Assembly (NCBI GenBank): GCA_002718195.1
Contig: PBDU01000005.1
Coordinates: forward strand, 67,638-116,580
Length of the DNA: 48,943 nt
From: Methanobacteriota archaeon
Lineage (GTDB): Archaea > Thermoplasmatota > Poseidoniia > Poseidoniales > Poseidoniaceae
Direction of reading: 5' to 3'
Shown piece by piece: positions 1-7,979 of the stretch. Below the pieces are notes generated by a model. It had not been told where the DNA came from. It saw only the letters and a program-made list of their open reading frames with translations, and made no database searches. The first letter of the stretch is position 1, and the number at the start of each line of letters is the position of its first letter. The translations under genes were made by a program, and so were the position numbers.

Positions 1-120
1 TTCGTTGACTGAAATTTCTTCCAGTTCAAAGTTCGTCATTGAACTAAATGGCATCAATAATAGGATTAATGCAATGATTATTGTCGATGCTTTCAAGCCG
101 GCTGAACTAAAGTTCTGCAT
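1..120 (-). CDS. N-terminal fragment of a secreted or membrane-anchored protein
   Basis: This is a partial gene. An ATG at 120 reads leftward through 40 open codons and off the window edge. The visible part has a short polar start, a strongly hydrophobic stretch (about residues 9-26, rich in Ile and Leu) and then an acidic, Glu-rich segment. That layout fits a signal peptide or an N-terminal membrane anchor. Too little is present to name a family. The upstream bases (about 121-174) are AT-rich and may hold its promoter. Confidence 0.5.
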   Translation of the reverse strand, partial: MQNFSSAGLKASTIIIALILLLMPFSSMTNFELEEISVNE

Positions 121-174
121 AACGCATACTACCAGTCGATAGTATATGATTGAATCCCAAATCTATTAGAATTA

Positions 175-414
175 TTAAATCGCAGTCGGGGCTACATGTC
201 CGTCTTTTTTATCGTCAGGTTTTCTGACTCTAGACCATACTCCACCCATTAACTCGTCATGATGTTCCTGACAATAGTGGAACCTCCTGTAAGCCTCTCT
301 GAATGAGTATGCCTTTTTGCCTGTAGCAACTAAATAGCCCTCTGGTGAGAGCCTTGAGATGATTATACCCTTCTTCCCACACCCAGGGTAATCGCATATC
401 GCATCGCTTGCCAT
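175..414 (-). CDS. small zinc-finger-like protein of unknown function
   Basis: A 79-residue basic protein. It carries a Cys-x4-Cys pair near the N-terminus (CDYPGC) and a downstream His-Tyr-Cys-x2-His-His cluster (HYCQEHH), a plausible zinc-binding set of two Cys plus Cys/His. I do not recognise the family. The start at 414 is preferred over an in-frame ATG five codons upstream because GGTGAT, the Shine-Dalgarno form used by many genes in this window, sits directly before 414. It lies 49 bases downstream of the biotin carrier gene on the same strand, so it could be the last gene of that operon, but nothing ties it to carboxylation. Confidence 0.65.
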   Translation of the reverse strand: MASDAICDYPGCGKKGIIISRLSPEGYLVATGKKAYSFREAYRRFHYCQEHHDELMGGVWSRVRKPDDKKDGHVAPTAI

Positions 415-463
415 TGTATCACCTTTCAACTACTTGTCATTAAATCCTTGCACTCTTACTAAC

Positions 464-868
464 TTAATCTTCGTCAACTTGGTCAGGTTCTATAACAACA
501 AGGGGAACATTTGCTTCTATTGCTTCTCCTTCTGAGCAGTGGACCTTTGAAACTGTACCTGAAACAGGTGCTTGGATCTCATTTTGCATCTTCATTGCTT
601 CTAAAATCAAAATTACTTGACCTTCTTCTACCCTCTGTCCTTCTTCAACTTCAACGGTGACCACTTTACCTGGGATGTTTGCAGAAACAGTTCCACCTTT
701 CTTTTTCTTGCCGCTTCCCCCGCGCTTTTTCTTTGCTACCGGGGCTGCATCAGGAATTTCTATGTGGAATGATTTTCCTTCGACTGTGGCTGTGAAGTTG
801 GGTCCTTCGCCATCAATTTCTACTTCAAATTCTACACCGTCAACGATAACTTTCCTTTTTTCTGTCAT
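464..868 (-). CDS. biotin carboxyl carrier protein of acyl-CoA carboxylase
   Basis: Carries the biotin that shuttles CO2 from a biotin carboxylase to the carboxyltransferase in propionyl/acetyl-CoA carboxylase. Residues 1-40 form a small beta-rich region. Residues 45-58 are a Lys/Gly-rich linker. Residues 60-128 are a biotinyl/lipoyl domain with the canonical EAMKM motif, in which Lys93 is the predicted biotinylation site. Length is 134 residues. A GGAGATG ribosome-binding site precedes the ATG. It sits four bases after the OadG-like gene and follows the carboxyltransferase, so the three appear to be one operon. No biotin carboxylase gene is in the window. The modifying ligase is probably the fusion protein at 19522-21021. 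Confidence 0.93.
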   Translation of the reverse strand: MTEKRKVIVDGVEFEVEIDGEGPNFTATVEGKSFHIEIPDAAPVAKKKRGGSGKKKKGGTVSANIPGKVVTVEVEEGQRVEEGQVILILEAMKMQNEIQAPVSGTVSKVHCSEGEAIEANVPLVVIEPDQVDED

Positions 869-872
869 TTAA

Positions 873-1067
873 TCATCTCCAAGGTGACCTTTCACTTTTA
901 CTTCTTAGCAAACTTGCCCTGCCCATGTTAATTCTCCTCTGGTCTTGTGCCCAAGTGCTTCCTTGCTTTCTTCCAGCAAGGCTAGGGTCCTCTCCTTGAG
1001 AATTAACCATTGCAAGAACTGCGGCTATTGCCGCAACCCTCAGAAGTTCATCATTGTGCTCTGTCAT
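873..1067 (-). CDS. OadG/epsilon-like small subunit of acyl-CoA carboxylase
   Basis: A 64-residue protein between the carboxyltransferase (gap 9 bases) and the biotin carrier (gap 4 bases). Residues 5-21 form an Ala/Val/Leu-rich amphipathic helix. The C-terminal half is basic, with a WAQDQRRINMGR segment. This helix followed by a Trp-Ala...Arg segment resembles the soluble C-terminal part of OadG, the gamma subunit of oxaloacetate and methylmalonyl-CoA decarboxylases, but the OadG membrane helix is absent. Small subunits in this position (epsilon, or PccX in haloarchaea) help assemble acyl-CoA carboxylases. The family call rests on pattern and position, not on a search. Confidence 0.6.
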   Translation of the reverse strand: MTEHNDELLRVAAIAAVLAMVNSQGEDPSLAGRKQGSTWAQDQRRINMGRASLLRSKSERSPWR

Positions 1068-1076
1068 ATTGATTCC

Positions 1077-2630
1077 TCACAATGGAATATTTCCGTGCTT
1101 CTTTGCTGGTCTCAACTCTTCCTTGTCCATCAGCATCTCTAGAGTTCTGCATAATCTCGAGCGTGTTTCTGAAGGGATTATAACATCATCAATGTATCCT
1201 AGAGCGGCAGCTTCGTATGGATTTGCAAATTTTTCGTTGTAGTCATCGATTAATCTCTGCCTTTCTTGTTCAGGATTTCTAGCATTCTTGATTCTCTTTC
1301 TGTGAATAATTTCAACTGCTCCTTGAGCGCCCATTACAGCTAATTCTGAACCAGGCCATGCTACGTTATAGTCGCCTCTGATATGTTTTGAGGACATTAC
1401 GTCGTATGCTCCGCCGTATGCTTTTCTCATAATTACAGTCAATTTTGGAACTGTTGCTTCTGCATATGCGTAAAGCAATTTAGCCCCATGTCTAATTATT
1501 CCACCCCATTCTTGATTTGTGCCTGGGAGGAAACCAGGAACATCTTCAAGTGTTACCAATGGAATATTGAATGAATCACAGAATCGAACGAACCTTGCTG
1601 CCTTGTCTGAGGCATCGATATCCAAGCAACCTGCTAGATACTTTGGCTGATTTGCGACTACTCCAACGGTATTACCTGCCAAGTGACCAAACCCACAAAC
1701 TATGTTTTGAGCCCAATCAGCCTGTACTTCCATAAACCCTCCATCATCGAGTAGTTCGTGGATGACATCTAGAACATCATAGGGCTTGCTAGGATCGTCT
1801 GGTATGATAGAATTAAGTTTCTCACACTCCCTGTCTATAGAATCGCTTGTGTTCTTCTTGGGAGGTTTCTCCATATTGTTTTGAGGTAATAAATCAACCA
1901 AATCTCGGGCCATTCCAATTGCATCCTCATCACTTTCTGCAGTAAAGTGACTGACTCCAGATTTGGAAGCGTGAGTTGATGCTCCCCCAAGGTCTTCGAA
2001 TGACACTTCTTCATTGGTAACCGTCTTGATTACCTCTGGTCCGGTAATGAACATGTGAGCGGTTTTGTCCACCATGATTACAAAATCAGTAATCGCAGGC
2101 GAGTATACTGCTCCACCAGCGCACGGACCCATGATGACAGATATTTGCGGAACGACTCCACTTGCTCTAACATTTCTAAAGAAAATCTCAGCGTATGAGC
2201 CAAGGGAAGCAACCCCTTCTTGTATTCTAGCGCCGCCTGAATCATTCATGCCAATGACTGGTCTACCTGTTTTCAAAGCCGCATCAAGGACTTTGCAAAT
2301 CTTCAATCCGTGCATTTCCCCAAGGCTACCTCCATAAACCGTGAAATCTTGTGCGAAAGCATAGACTTCTCTTCCATTGATCTTTCCATGACCTGTTACT
2401 ACGCCATCTCCTGGAATTACATTTTTATCCATTCCAAAGTCTCTGCATCTATGTTCCACAAGAGCGTCAAATTCCTGGAAGGAACCATCGTCGAGCAAAA
2501 GTTCCAGTCTTTCTCTAGCCGTCATTTTACCCCTGTTGTGTTGGGCATCGATTCTTGCTTGCCCACCGCCCGCTTCGCTCTGGGCTTTTCTAACTCGAAG
2601 GTCTTTGAGTCTCTCTTCAGATGTCTTCAT
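1077..2630 (-). CDS. pccB: acyl-CoA (propionyl-CoA) carboxylase carboxyltransferase subunit
   Basis: Transfers the carboxyl group from biotin to propionyl-CoA (possibly also acetyl-CoA). About 517 residues, the usual length for the single-chain PccB/MmdA family with two crotonase-like halves. Visible family features include an N-terminal helical region, the [10 protein letters not shown] oxyanion-region motif, the [12 protein letters not shown] segment, and a C-terminal half with EDVPGFLPG and [11 protein letters not shown]. The start at 2630 (ATG, with GGGG upstream) is preferred over an in-frame TTG at 2642. It is the first gene of a leftward operon with the small subunit and biotin carrier. 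The mutase genes that use its product are transcribed divergently from the next gene. The propionyl-CoA assignment comes from that neighbour. Confidence 0.93.
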   Translation of the reverse strand: MKTSEERLKDLRVRKAQSEAGGGQARIDAQHNRGKMTARERLELLLDDGSFQEFDALVEHRCRDFGMDKNVIPGDGVVTGHGKINGREVYAFAQDFTVYGGSLGEMHGLKICKVLDAALKTGRPVIGMNDSGGARIQEGVASLGSYAEIFFRNVRASGVVPQISVIMGPCAGGAVYSPAITDFVIMVDKTAHMFITGPEVIKTVTNEEVSFEDLGGASTHASKSGVSHFTAESDEDAIGMARDLVDLLPQNNMEKPPKKNTSDSIDRECEKLNSIIPDDPSKPYDVLDVIHELLDDGGFMEVQADWAQNIVCGFGHLAGNTVGVVANQPKYLAGCLDIDASDKAARFVRFCDSFNIPLVTLEDVPGFLPGTNQEWGGIIRHGAKLLYAYAEATVPKLTVIMRKAYGGAYDVMSSKHIRGDYNVAWPGSELAVMGAQGAVEIIHRKRIKNARNPEQERQRLIDDYNEKFANPYEAAALGYIDDVIIPSETRSRLCRTLEMLMDKEELRPAKKHGNIPL

Positions 2631-2745
2631 ACTCTGCCCCAATGCTTTGGATTCAAAACCCGCCCTTATGCGTTGCTAATACTTTTGATGTATTTTTCCG
2701 ATATTTATGGGGTGTTTTCATAGGTGAAAGGTTCCTGCGTAAGTC

Positions 2746-3180
2746 ATGGGAAACATGGTTCGAGTTGTTGTAGCAAAACCAGGTTTAGATGGACACGATA
2801 GGGGCGCAAAAGTTGTTGCCCGGGCGTTGAGGGATGCAGGACATGAGGTCATTTACACTGGATTGCGAAGAACACCCCAGCAAATAGTTGATACCGTAAG
2901 GGATGAAGATGCCCGATTTCTCGGTTTGTCGAGCCTTAGCGGTGCTCATGCTCATTTATTCCCGAAAATATGTTCTCTACTAACTGAACAAGGGCTTGGT
3001 GACGTCATTGTATTTGGTGGAGGTATTATTCCAGAAGACGATAAACCACCCCTTTTTGATGCTGGGATTAAGGCTATTTTTGGTCCAGGTACGCTGACTC
3101 AAGAGATTCTCGATTTTATAGAAGAAGCAGCATCAAGAGCAGATAGTGGCGTCGGCTCTGATTCTGATTGGCACTGGTGA
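2746..3180 (+). CDS. methylmalonyl-CoA mutase, cobalamin-binding small subunit
   Basis: The B12-binding half of methylmalonyl-CoA mutase, which converts methylmalonyl-CoA to succinyl-CoA. The 144-residue protein has the classic KPGLDGHDRG motif, with His17 as the predicted lower cobalt ligand. It also has a Ser-Leu-Ser-Gly strand and a VFGGGIIP loop that hold the nucleotide tail. Archaeal and some bacterial mutases are split this way; the catalytic large subunit is not in this window. A second in-frame ATG at 2755 would also give a typical N-terminus. MeaB follows after six bases. The shared region with pccB at 2631-2745 should hold both promoters. Confidence 0.93.
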   Translation: MGNMVRVVVAKPGLDGHDRGAKVVARALRDAGHEVIYTGLRRTPQQIVDTVRDEDARFLGLSSLSGAHAHLFPKICSLLTEQGLGDVIVFGGGIIPEDDKPPLFDAGIKAIFGPGTLTQEILDFIEEAASRADSGVGSDSDWHW

Positions 3181-3186
3181 AGGATA

Positions 3187-4095
3187 ATGCTGAATGATTC
3201 AATTCTGGCTGCGTTAGGTGGAGATAGGAGAGCAATTGCTCGCCTTTTATCCGCTATTGAGTCAGAAAAAGTCTCAATTAATGAAGTGAAATTGGAAATT
3301 GAGGAGCTTGGGAAATTTAGTGAATCATCAGATTCAGACTCATGGGATAGTATTGCAATAACAGGTGCTCCTGGTGTAGGAAAATCTTGCATCTGTGATA
3401 AGTTACTAACTCAGTGGGCTGAGTTAGGAATGAATGTTGTTTTGTTAGCTGTTGACCCATCATCACCAAGAAGTGGTGGGGCATTACTTGGGGATAGAAT
3501 CAGACTGAGTGTAGTAGATGATGAAAAACTCAAAGATAGAGTTTTTATTCGTTCTGTAGCAACGAGGAAAACCAGTGGTAGCGTTCCATTTGTTCTCAAA
3601 GACATGGTCGATTTTATGCTGTTAATTGGATGGGATAAAATCATCATTGAAACGGTCGGAGCAGGACAAGCTGACATTAGATGTGCAGCAGTAGGAGATC
3701 GAATTGTAGTTGTTGAGGGACCTGCACGGGGAGATGGAGTACAGGCTGAAAAAGCTGGTTTGCTAGAACTTGCTGATTGCGTATTAGTAAACAAATCAGA
3801 CCTTCCTGGAGCAAAAAAGCACGCTGATGAAATCAAAGAATCGTTAGAACTAGCCGATGGGGAAGTTCCAGAGGTGATATTGGTATCAGCATTGAAAAAT
3901 CAAGGTATAGAAGAAATGTCAATTGCTTTGTTGGATTTGAAATCCAGTGGTAGATCTGAGAAGGCTAAGTGGAGAGAAAGACTACTTGCTACCCATGAAA
4001 GAAAGATAATGTCGAATCCCAAAATTGAATCAATTTTAGAAAAATTATCATCGGGAACTATGCAACTAGAAGATGCGTTGGAGGAATTAGAATGA
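3187..4095 (+). CDS. meaB: MeaB/ArgK-type GTPase, methylmalonyl-CoA mutase chaperone
   Basis: A G3E-family P-loop GTPase that loads and protects the B12 cofactor of methylmalonyl-CoA mutase. At 302 residues the length is typical. Visible motifs are Walker A GAPGVGKS (60-67), the family-specific DPSSPRSGG (90-98), an ETVGAGQAD switch region (about 155-163) and the guanine-specificity NKSD (202-205). An AAGGATA ribosome-binding site overlaps the end of the mutase gene. The stop overlaps the next start by four bases (ATGA), so mutase subunit, MeaB and the polyprenol-kinase-like protein are probably translated together. Its mutase role is inferred from position and motifs. Confidence 0.93.
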   Translation: MLNDSILAALGGDRRAIARLLSAIESEKVSINEVKLEIEELGKFSESSDSDSWDSIAITGAPGVGKSCICDKLLTQWAELGMNVVLLAVDPSSPRSGGALLGDRIRLSVVDDEKLKDRVFIRSVATRKTSGSVPFVLKDMVDFMLLIGWDKIIIETVGAGQADIRCAAVGDRIVVVEGPARGDGVQAEKAGLLELADCVLVNKSDLPGAKKHADEIKESLELADGEVPEVILVSALKNQGIEEMSIALLDLKSSGRSEKAKWRERLLATHERKIMSNPKIESILEKLSSGTMQLEDALEELE

Positions 4096-4712
4096 GCGAT
4101 GCACAAGTAGAACTTACGAACCCTGTCGACCATTCAGTTGGGGGCATGGGTGGACATATTCTGAGGCGCTCAATTCACCTTGCGATAGCAGGGATTCCTT
4201 GGCTATATTTCACACACGGGGAAACTATTTCTGATTTGATTTCGATCGATGCGATTCAATTAGTATCTCTTGTTGTTTTAGGACTTGTAGTCTTTGAAGC
4301 AGTCAGACTAAAAATTGGATTCACGGTATTTGGGCAGAGAGATTACGAAGCAAAACAGGTAAGCGCTCTAGCATGGGGAGGGGTTGCAATCGGAATAGCA
4401 CTGCTTGCATTAAGAGAACCCGATTATGCATATCCGCTGATAGTTTCCCTTGCTCTTGGGGACCCCATATTAGGGGAGTTGAGAAGAAAAGAATTTGACA
4501 CAAAAATAGTAATTGGAGTAGCCACTCTTGCTTTACTTGCAGTTTGGATTTCCTATGCGGTTTTATTCGAAACATCCCTCATCATAGCAATATTGCTACC
4601 TGGTGTTTGTGTTGCTTCTGAATGGCCTCGGCTGCGTTGGATTGACGATAATGCAACTATGATTTTCATACCATTAATGCTACTTTTGGTCCTAATTCCG
4701 CTTGTCGGATAG
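4092..4712 (+). CDS. polyprenol (dolichol/phytol) kinase-like integral membrane protein
   Basis: A 206-residue protein with about six or seven membrane helices. Short conserved segments lie between them: RRSIHLA near residue 25, FEAVRL near 73, SLALGDPILGE near 118 and DDNATMIFIPL near 187. The Gly-Asp-Pro loop and the DDN...IPL segment match the CTP-dependent dolichol kinase/phytol kinase family (SEC59/VTE5 type). These phosphorylate long-chain prenols and are related to CDP-diglyceride synthases. The role could be recycling of polyprenol for glycan carriers or archaeal lipid salvage. It overlaps meaB by four bases, an unexpected partner for that pathway. The substrate cannot be read from sequence. 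Confidence 0.6.
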   Translation: MSDAQVELTNPVDHSVGGMGGHILRRSIHLAIAGIPWLYFTHGETISDLISIDAIQLVSLVVLGLVVFEAVRLKIGFTVFGQRDYEAKQVSALAWGGVAIGIALLALREPDYAYPLIVSLALGDPILGELRRKEFDTKIVIGVATLALLAVWISYAVLFETSLIIAILLPGVCVASEWPRLRWIDDNATMIFIPLMLLLVLIPLVG

Positions 4713-4781
4713 ACCAGAAACTATCTGGTGCTCACAATATATTCAAATGCCTAAGGCTGTACGTTGGTTTGAGGGAGACAT

Positions 4782-4892
4782 ATGGCAGAGGCTAACGACG
4801 AAAACGAGGTATCTCAATTCACTTACTATGTTGTGTTTGGGCTAGCGGTTGCTGCTCTGTTTTACACCATGTTCAAGTTCCCTCTTTGGTAA
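4782..4892 (+). CDS. 36-residue single-span membrane protein
   Basis: A very short reading frame (36 codons plus TAA). The N-terminus is acidic (MAEANDENE) and is followed by a single hydrophobic helix (about residues 14-31) ending in KFPLW. A good ribosome-binding site (GAGGGAGA) precedes the ATG by a few bases, and a TATA-like AATATATTC lies at about 4737-4745. That combination makes it more likely real than chance. It stands alone between the polyprenol-kinase-like gene and asnB. I do not recognise a family; small subunits of membrane complexes (for example oxidase or SecG-like) have this size. No function is assigned. Confidence 0.55.
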   Translation: MAEANDENEVSQFTYYVVFGLAVAALFYTMFKFPLW

Positions 4893-4898
4893 ACAAAT

Positions 4899-4908
4899 AG
4901 TTATATTC
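4899..4908 (+). promoter_or_regulatory. TATA box and ribosome-binding site of asnB
   Basis: AGTTATATTC lies about 40 bases before the GTG start. An AAAGGAG Shine-Dalgarno sequence at 4931-4937 lies eight bases before it. Together they indicate a short leader of roughly 15-20 bases. Read by eye only. Confidence 0.4.
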
Positions 4909-4945
4909 TTTCGCTAGAATTTAACTCCACAAAGGAGCAATATTT

Positions 4946-6730
4946 GTGTGCGGAATTACTGGTATGCTCGGGAATCCTGACCCAGGGATTGTAAAATCCA
5001 TGATGTCATACCTAACTCACAGAGGTCCGGATGGAACTGGAGTTTGGTCCGATGAAGAGGTTGCTCTTGGGCACAACAGGTTAGCAATTGTTGACCTTGC
5101 AGGCGGCTCTCAGCCTCTAATTTCCGATGATGGAGTCATTCTGATTGCCAATGGAGAAATCTACAATCATAAGGCGATAAAATCTAAAACACAATATAAT
5201 TACAAGACGTCTAGTGATTCAGAGGCAATCATTGCCTTGTATAATCAGCACAAAATAACGAATGGGAGTTTAGATGCTGGGGGTCAATCAACATGGATTT
5301 CTAAGCTTGACGGGATGTTTGCATTTGCAATATGGGACCCAGCAAATAAAATCCTGACTTTAGCAAGAGATGCAATGGGAATTAAGCCACTTTCTAGAAC
5401 AATTATTGACGAGTCTATGCTATTTAGCAGTGAATACAAAGCCTTCAGGGCTCATGAATCTCACATCCCTAAACTGGATAGAGTTGCCCTTGCTGCTAGA
5501 ATTGCTTGGGAATATCCTCTCGATTCAACAACCTTACTCGAAGGAGTCACTCAGGTACGCCCTGGAAGCGTTGAGGTTTGGAGTTTGGATGAATTTGGAA
5601 AAGCAACCCTGCAAAGCAGTTCAAGATTCGAGCAACAGATTGTTCAACCGGCACAATCCTGGGATCCTGATTTACAAGCACAAGAGTTGTTGGAATCCTT
5701 CACATATAGCGTTGAGCAGAGGCTAATGGCTGATGTTCCAGTAGGAATTGTTCTCTCTGGGGGTTTGGATTCTTCCCTTGTTGCTGCAGTTAGCCACGAT
5801 GCAGCTAATAGGGCAGGACAACCAGTACCAGAGTGCTGGACTGTTGCAGAGAGTGAAGAAAATCCTGACTGGAAGGCAGCAGAAATAGTTGCTTCATCTC
5901 TTGATCTGAAGCACCATCAACATATTCTTGCAGAAGATGATTTTGACAACAGATTACCAGATTTGGTTTGGCATGGTGAAGATTTAGATACCACAGTGAT
6001 GTTCTTCCAACCACTATTCGAAAAAATGTCACAGCATGTAACTGTAGGGTTATGCGGGCAAGGAGCCGACGAACTTCATGCAGGTTATCCTAGGTATAGG
6101 GATGTTAAGTCTCATTCCAATCTTGTCAACTCAAGATTGGAGTCTATGTCTGCGCCTGAAGCAAAGCAGGTCAGAGAAGGGTCAATTATTGGCGATGACA
6201 AGTGGTACAAATCGAAACACTCTGGAGAAGAAAACTGTTCGGATTTGAGGACAATGCTGGAATTTGAACTCGAGCACGGACAGCTAAGTAACTTCCAACT
6301 TAGATTAGTTGACCGTCATTCAATGGCCCACTCTCTTGAAGTAAGAGTTCCATTCTTGGGTAAAAACCATCGTTCTCTATCTAGCAGGCTACCGATGGAA
6401 TGGAGATTACCATCGGATACGATGTATGAAAAGAAAGCATTGAGAGCCGCAGCAGACCTTACCAGATTACCAGATGAGATTGTGAGGCGTCCTAAACTAC
6501 CTGCTGGAAGAGCAACATCGCCCTCTTTACTCGCAGGTATCCTCGACCAACTAGACCAGTTTAAACCAGCAATATTGGAAAAATATTCTGATTTCTCTGG
6601 AGGGCTCAAAGGACAGGATGATGTCGTAATTGGTCTTGGATTATTTGACGCAATTCATCTAAACAAGAGAGGGGCTTCGAGTCCTTCCAAGAGTGCATTT
6701 GATTTGTTAAGTGAGGTGTTTGCATTATGA
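4946..6730 (+). CDS. asnB: asparagine synthetase (glutamine-hydrolysing)
   Basis: Makes asparagine from aspartate, ATP and glutamine amide nitrogen. The 594-residue protein starts with GTG followed directly by Cys, so processing would expose the N-terminal nucleophile Cys2. The class II glutaminase domain (1 to about 200) has HRGPDG (25-30) and NGEIYN (69-74). The synthetase domain has the pyrophosphatase loop SGGLDSS (271-277) and a CGQGADE segment. Length fits the AsnB family (about 550-630). Its stop overlaps the start of the glutamate-cysteine ligase gene (ATGA), so the two are translationally coupled. That leaves open an amidotransferase role on another carboxylate; asparagine synthesis is the default reading. 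Confidence 0.9.
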   Translation: MCGITGMLGNPDPGIVKSMMSYLTHRGPDGTGVWSDEEVALGHNRLAIVDLAGGSQPLISDDGVILIANGEIYNHKAIKSKTQYNYKTSSDSEAIIALYNQHKITNGSLDAGGQSTWISKLDGMFAFAIWDPANKILTLARDAMGIKPLSRTIIDESMLFSSEYKAFRAHESHIPKLDRVALAARIAWEYPLDSTTLLEGVTQVRPGSVEVWSLDEFGKATLQSSSRFEQQIVQPAQSWDPDLQAQELLESFTYSVEQRLMADVPVGIVLSGGLDSSLVAAVSHDAANRAGQPVPECWTVAESEENPDWKAAEIVASSLDLKHHQHILAEDDFDNRLPDLVWHGEDLDTTVMFFQPLFEKMSQHVTVGLCGQGADELHAGYPRYRDVKSHSNLVNSRLESMSAPEAKQVREGSIIGDDKWYKSKHSGEENCSDLRTMLEFELEHGQLSNFQLRLVDRHSMAHSLEVRVPFLGKNHRSLSSRLPMEWRLPSDTMYEKKALRAAADLTRLPDEIVRRPKLPAGRATSPSLLAGILDQLDQFKPAILEKYSDFSGGLKGQDDVVIGLGLFDAIHLNKRGASSPSKSAFDLLSEVFAL

Positions 6731-7929
6731 TGGTTCATGATTTGACTGAAAAACTAGAATCGAGAAGAGAAGAAATCAGGGATTGGTTCAAACTGAAAAG
6801 GCAAGAAATACCAATGCCAATATATGGTTCAGTTGACATAAGAGATTTTGGTTGGAAGGTAGGTGTTGTCGATGCAAACCACTTTCCTGCAGGTTTCAAT
6901 AATGTTTCACAAGAAGACAGACCAAAATTGGCTGAGTTGCTAAAAAATCACTTGTTAAAACAACATCCAAATTGCACATGGGTGCACCTTTATCCGGAAT
7001 CACACACAAGGAATGCTGCTTATGTTGAGAACGTTAAGACATTAAAATCGCTACTGGAAATGAGTGGATTTAGATGTACTGTCGGTTCTCCTGTATTGAA
7101 TGAATATGGTTTCCTCAATGGAATTACTGGCCCGATGAAGATCAATCAAGTAGATGATTCAGATGATAGTTTGACTGTTGATGGAAAGAGTCCTTGCCTG
7201 ATTCTATTGAATAATGATTTAACAGAAGGAATAGTTCCGGGGCTTTCCAAACATGATGTAACCCCTGCTCCAAGTATGGGTTGGCACAGGAGAAGAAAAT
7301 CTGAACATTATGAAAGGCTAACTCCATATGTGGAAGAAATTTCTGAATTACTGGGAATTGACTCATGGCATCTTATGCCTGATTATTTTGTATCTGAGGA
7401 TAAATGTCTAGACAAAGAAGCATGTAGAATTCAATTAGCAGCTGAAGTTAACGAATTCCTTGATGGAATTAGAAAGAGGTATGAATCCCTTGGAATTGAA
7501 AGGGAGCCATTTGCAATAGTAAAAAATGATGCTGGAACCTATGGTCTAGGAATATTGACAGTATCAAGTGGAGAGGAACTTCTGCAATTATCGAATAGAA
7601 AGATGAAGAAATTGATGTATTCTAAAGGGGGGGCAGATGTTGAAAATTTCATCATTCAAGAGGGAATTCCAACATCAATTTTTACCGAAAACGGGGGTCC
7701 AGTTGAGCCAGTGGTTTACTTAGTCGATGGAGAAGCAGCATCTTGGTTCTATAGAATTAATGAGTCAAAGAAGGATTCCGAGAACCTTAATTCTCCTTCT
7801 GCTAGATTTGAGCCATACGCAGAAGTTGGTGGTTCATATGGCGAGCACGCCCACGGCTGGCATGCTTTGGTAGCAGAACTTTCCATGCTTGCAATGGCTG
7901 CGGAATTAAAGGCACTTGAGGAAGAATAA
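6727..7929 (+). CDS. gshA: glutamate-cysteine ligase, GshA (Acidithiobacillus) type
   Basis: Predicted to form gamma-glutamylcysteine from glutamate, cysteine and ATP. The 400-residue protein matches, from memory, the rare GshA family (Pfam PF08886) first described in Acidithiobacillus ferrooxidans. It has VDANHFPAGFNN (48-59), YPESHTRN (89-96), LLNNDLTEG (160-168), a GWHRRRKSEHY block (185-195), KNDAGTYGLGI (266-276) and an EPVVY segment. These fit an ATP-grasp-like ligase. It shares no visible similarity with the usual bacterial GshA or the haloarchaeal GshA. It overlaps asnB by four bases. Such a family in an archaeon suggests transfer from bacteria. The product may serve as the main low-molecular-weight thiol; no glutathione synthetase is in the window. 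Confidence 0.8.
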   Translation: MMVHDLTEKLESRREEIRDWFKLKRQEIPMPIYGSVDIRDFGWKVGVVDANHFPAGFNNVSQEDRPKLAELLKNHLLKQHPNCTWVHLYPESHTRNAAYVENVKTLKSLLEMSGFRCTVGSPVLNEYGFLNGITGPMKINQVDDSDDSLTVDGKSPCLILLNNDLTEGIVPGLSKHDVTPAPSMGWHRRRKSEHYERLTPYVEEISELLGIDSWHLMPDYFVSEDKCLDKEACRIQLAAEVNEFLDGIRKRYESLGIEREPFAIVKNDAGTYGLGILTVSSGEELLQLSNRKMKKLMYSKGGADVENFIIQEGIPTSIFTENGGPVEPVVYLVDGEAASWFYRINESKKDSENLNSPSARFEPYAEVGGSYGEHAHGWHALVAELSMLAMAAELKALEEE

Positions 7930-7979
7930 TTTCTATTCTCGCCTGCCTAATTCCTTAAGCGATAACTCCTCGGAATGAC

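Noticed and set aside
4713..4735. Small inverted repeat CCAGAAACTATCTGG as an operator
   Set aside because: The arms are only about four to five bases long, no second copy is seen nearby, and it could arise by chance.
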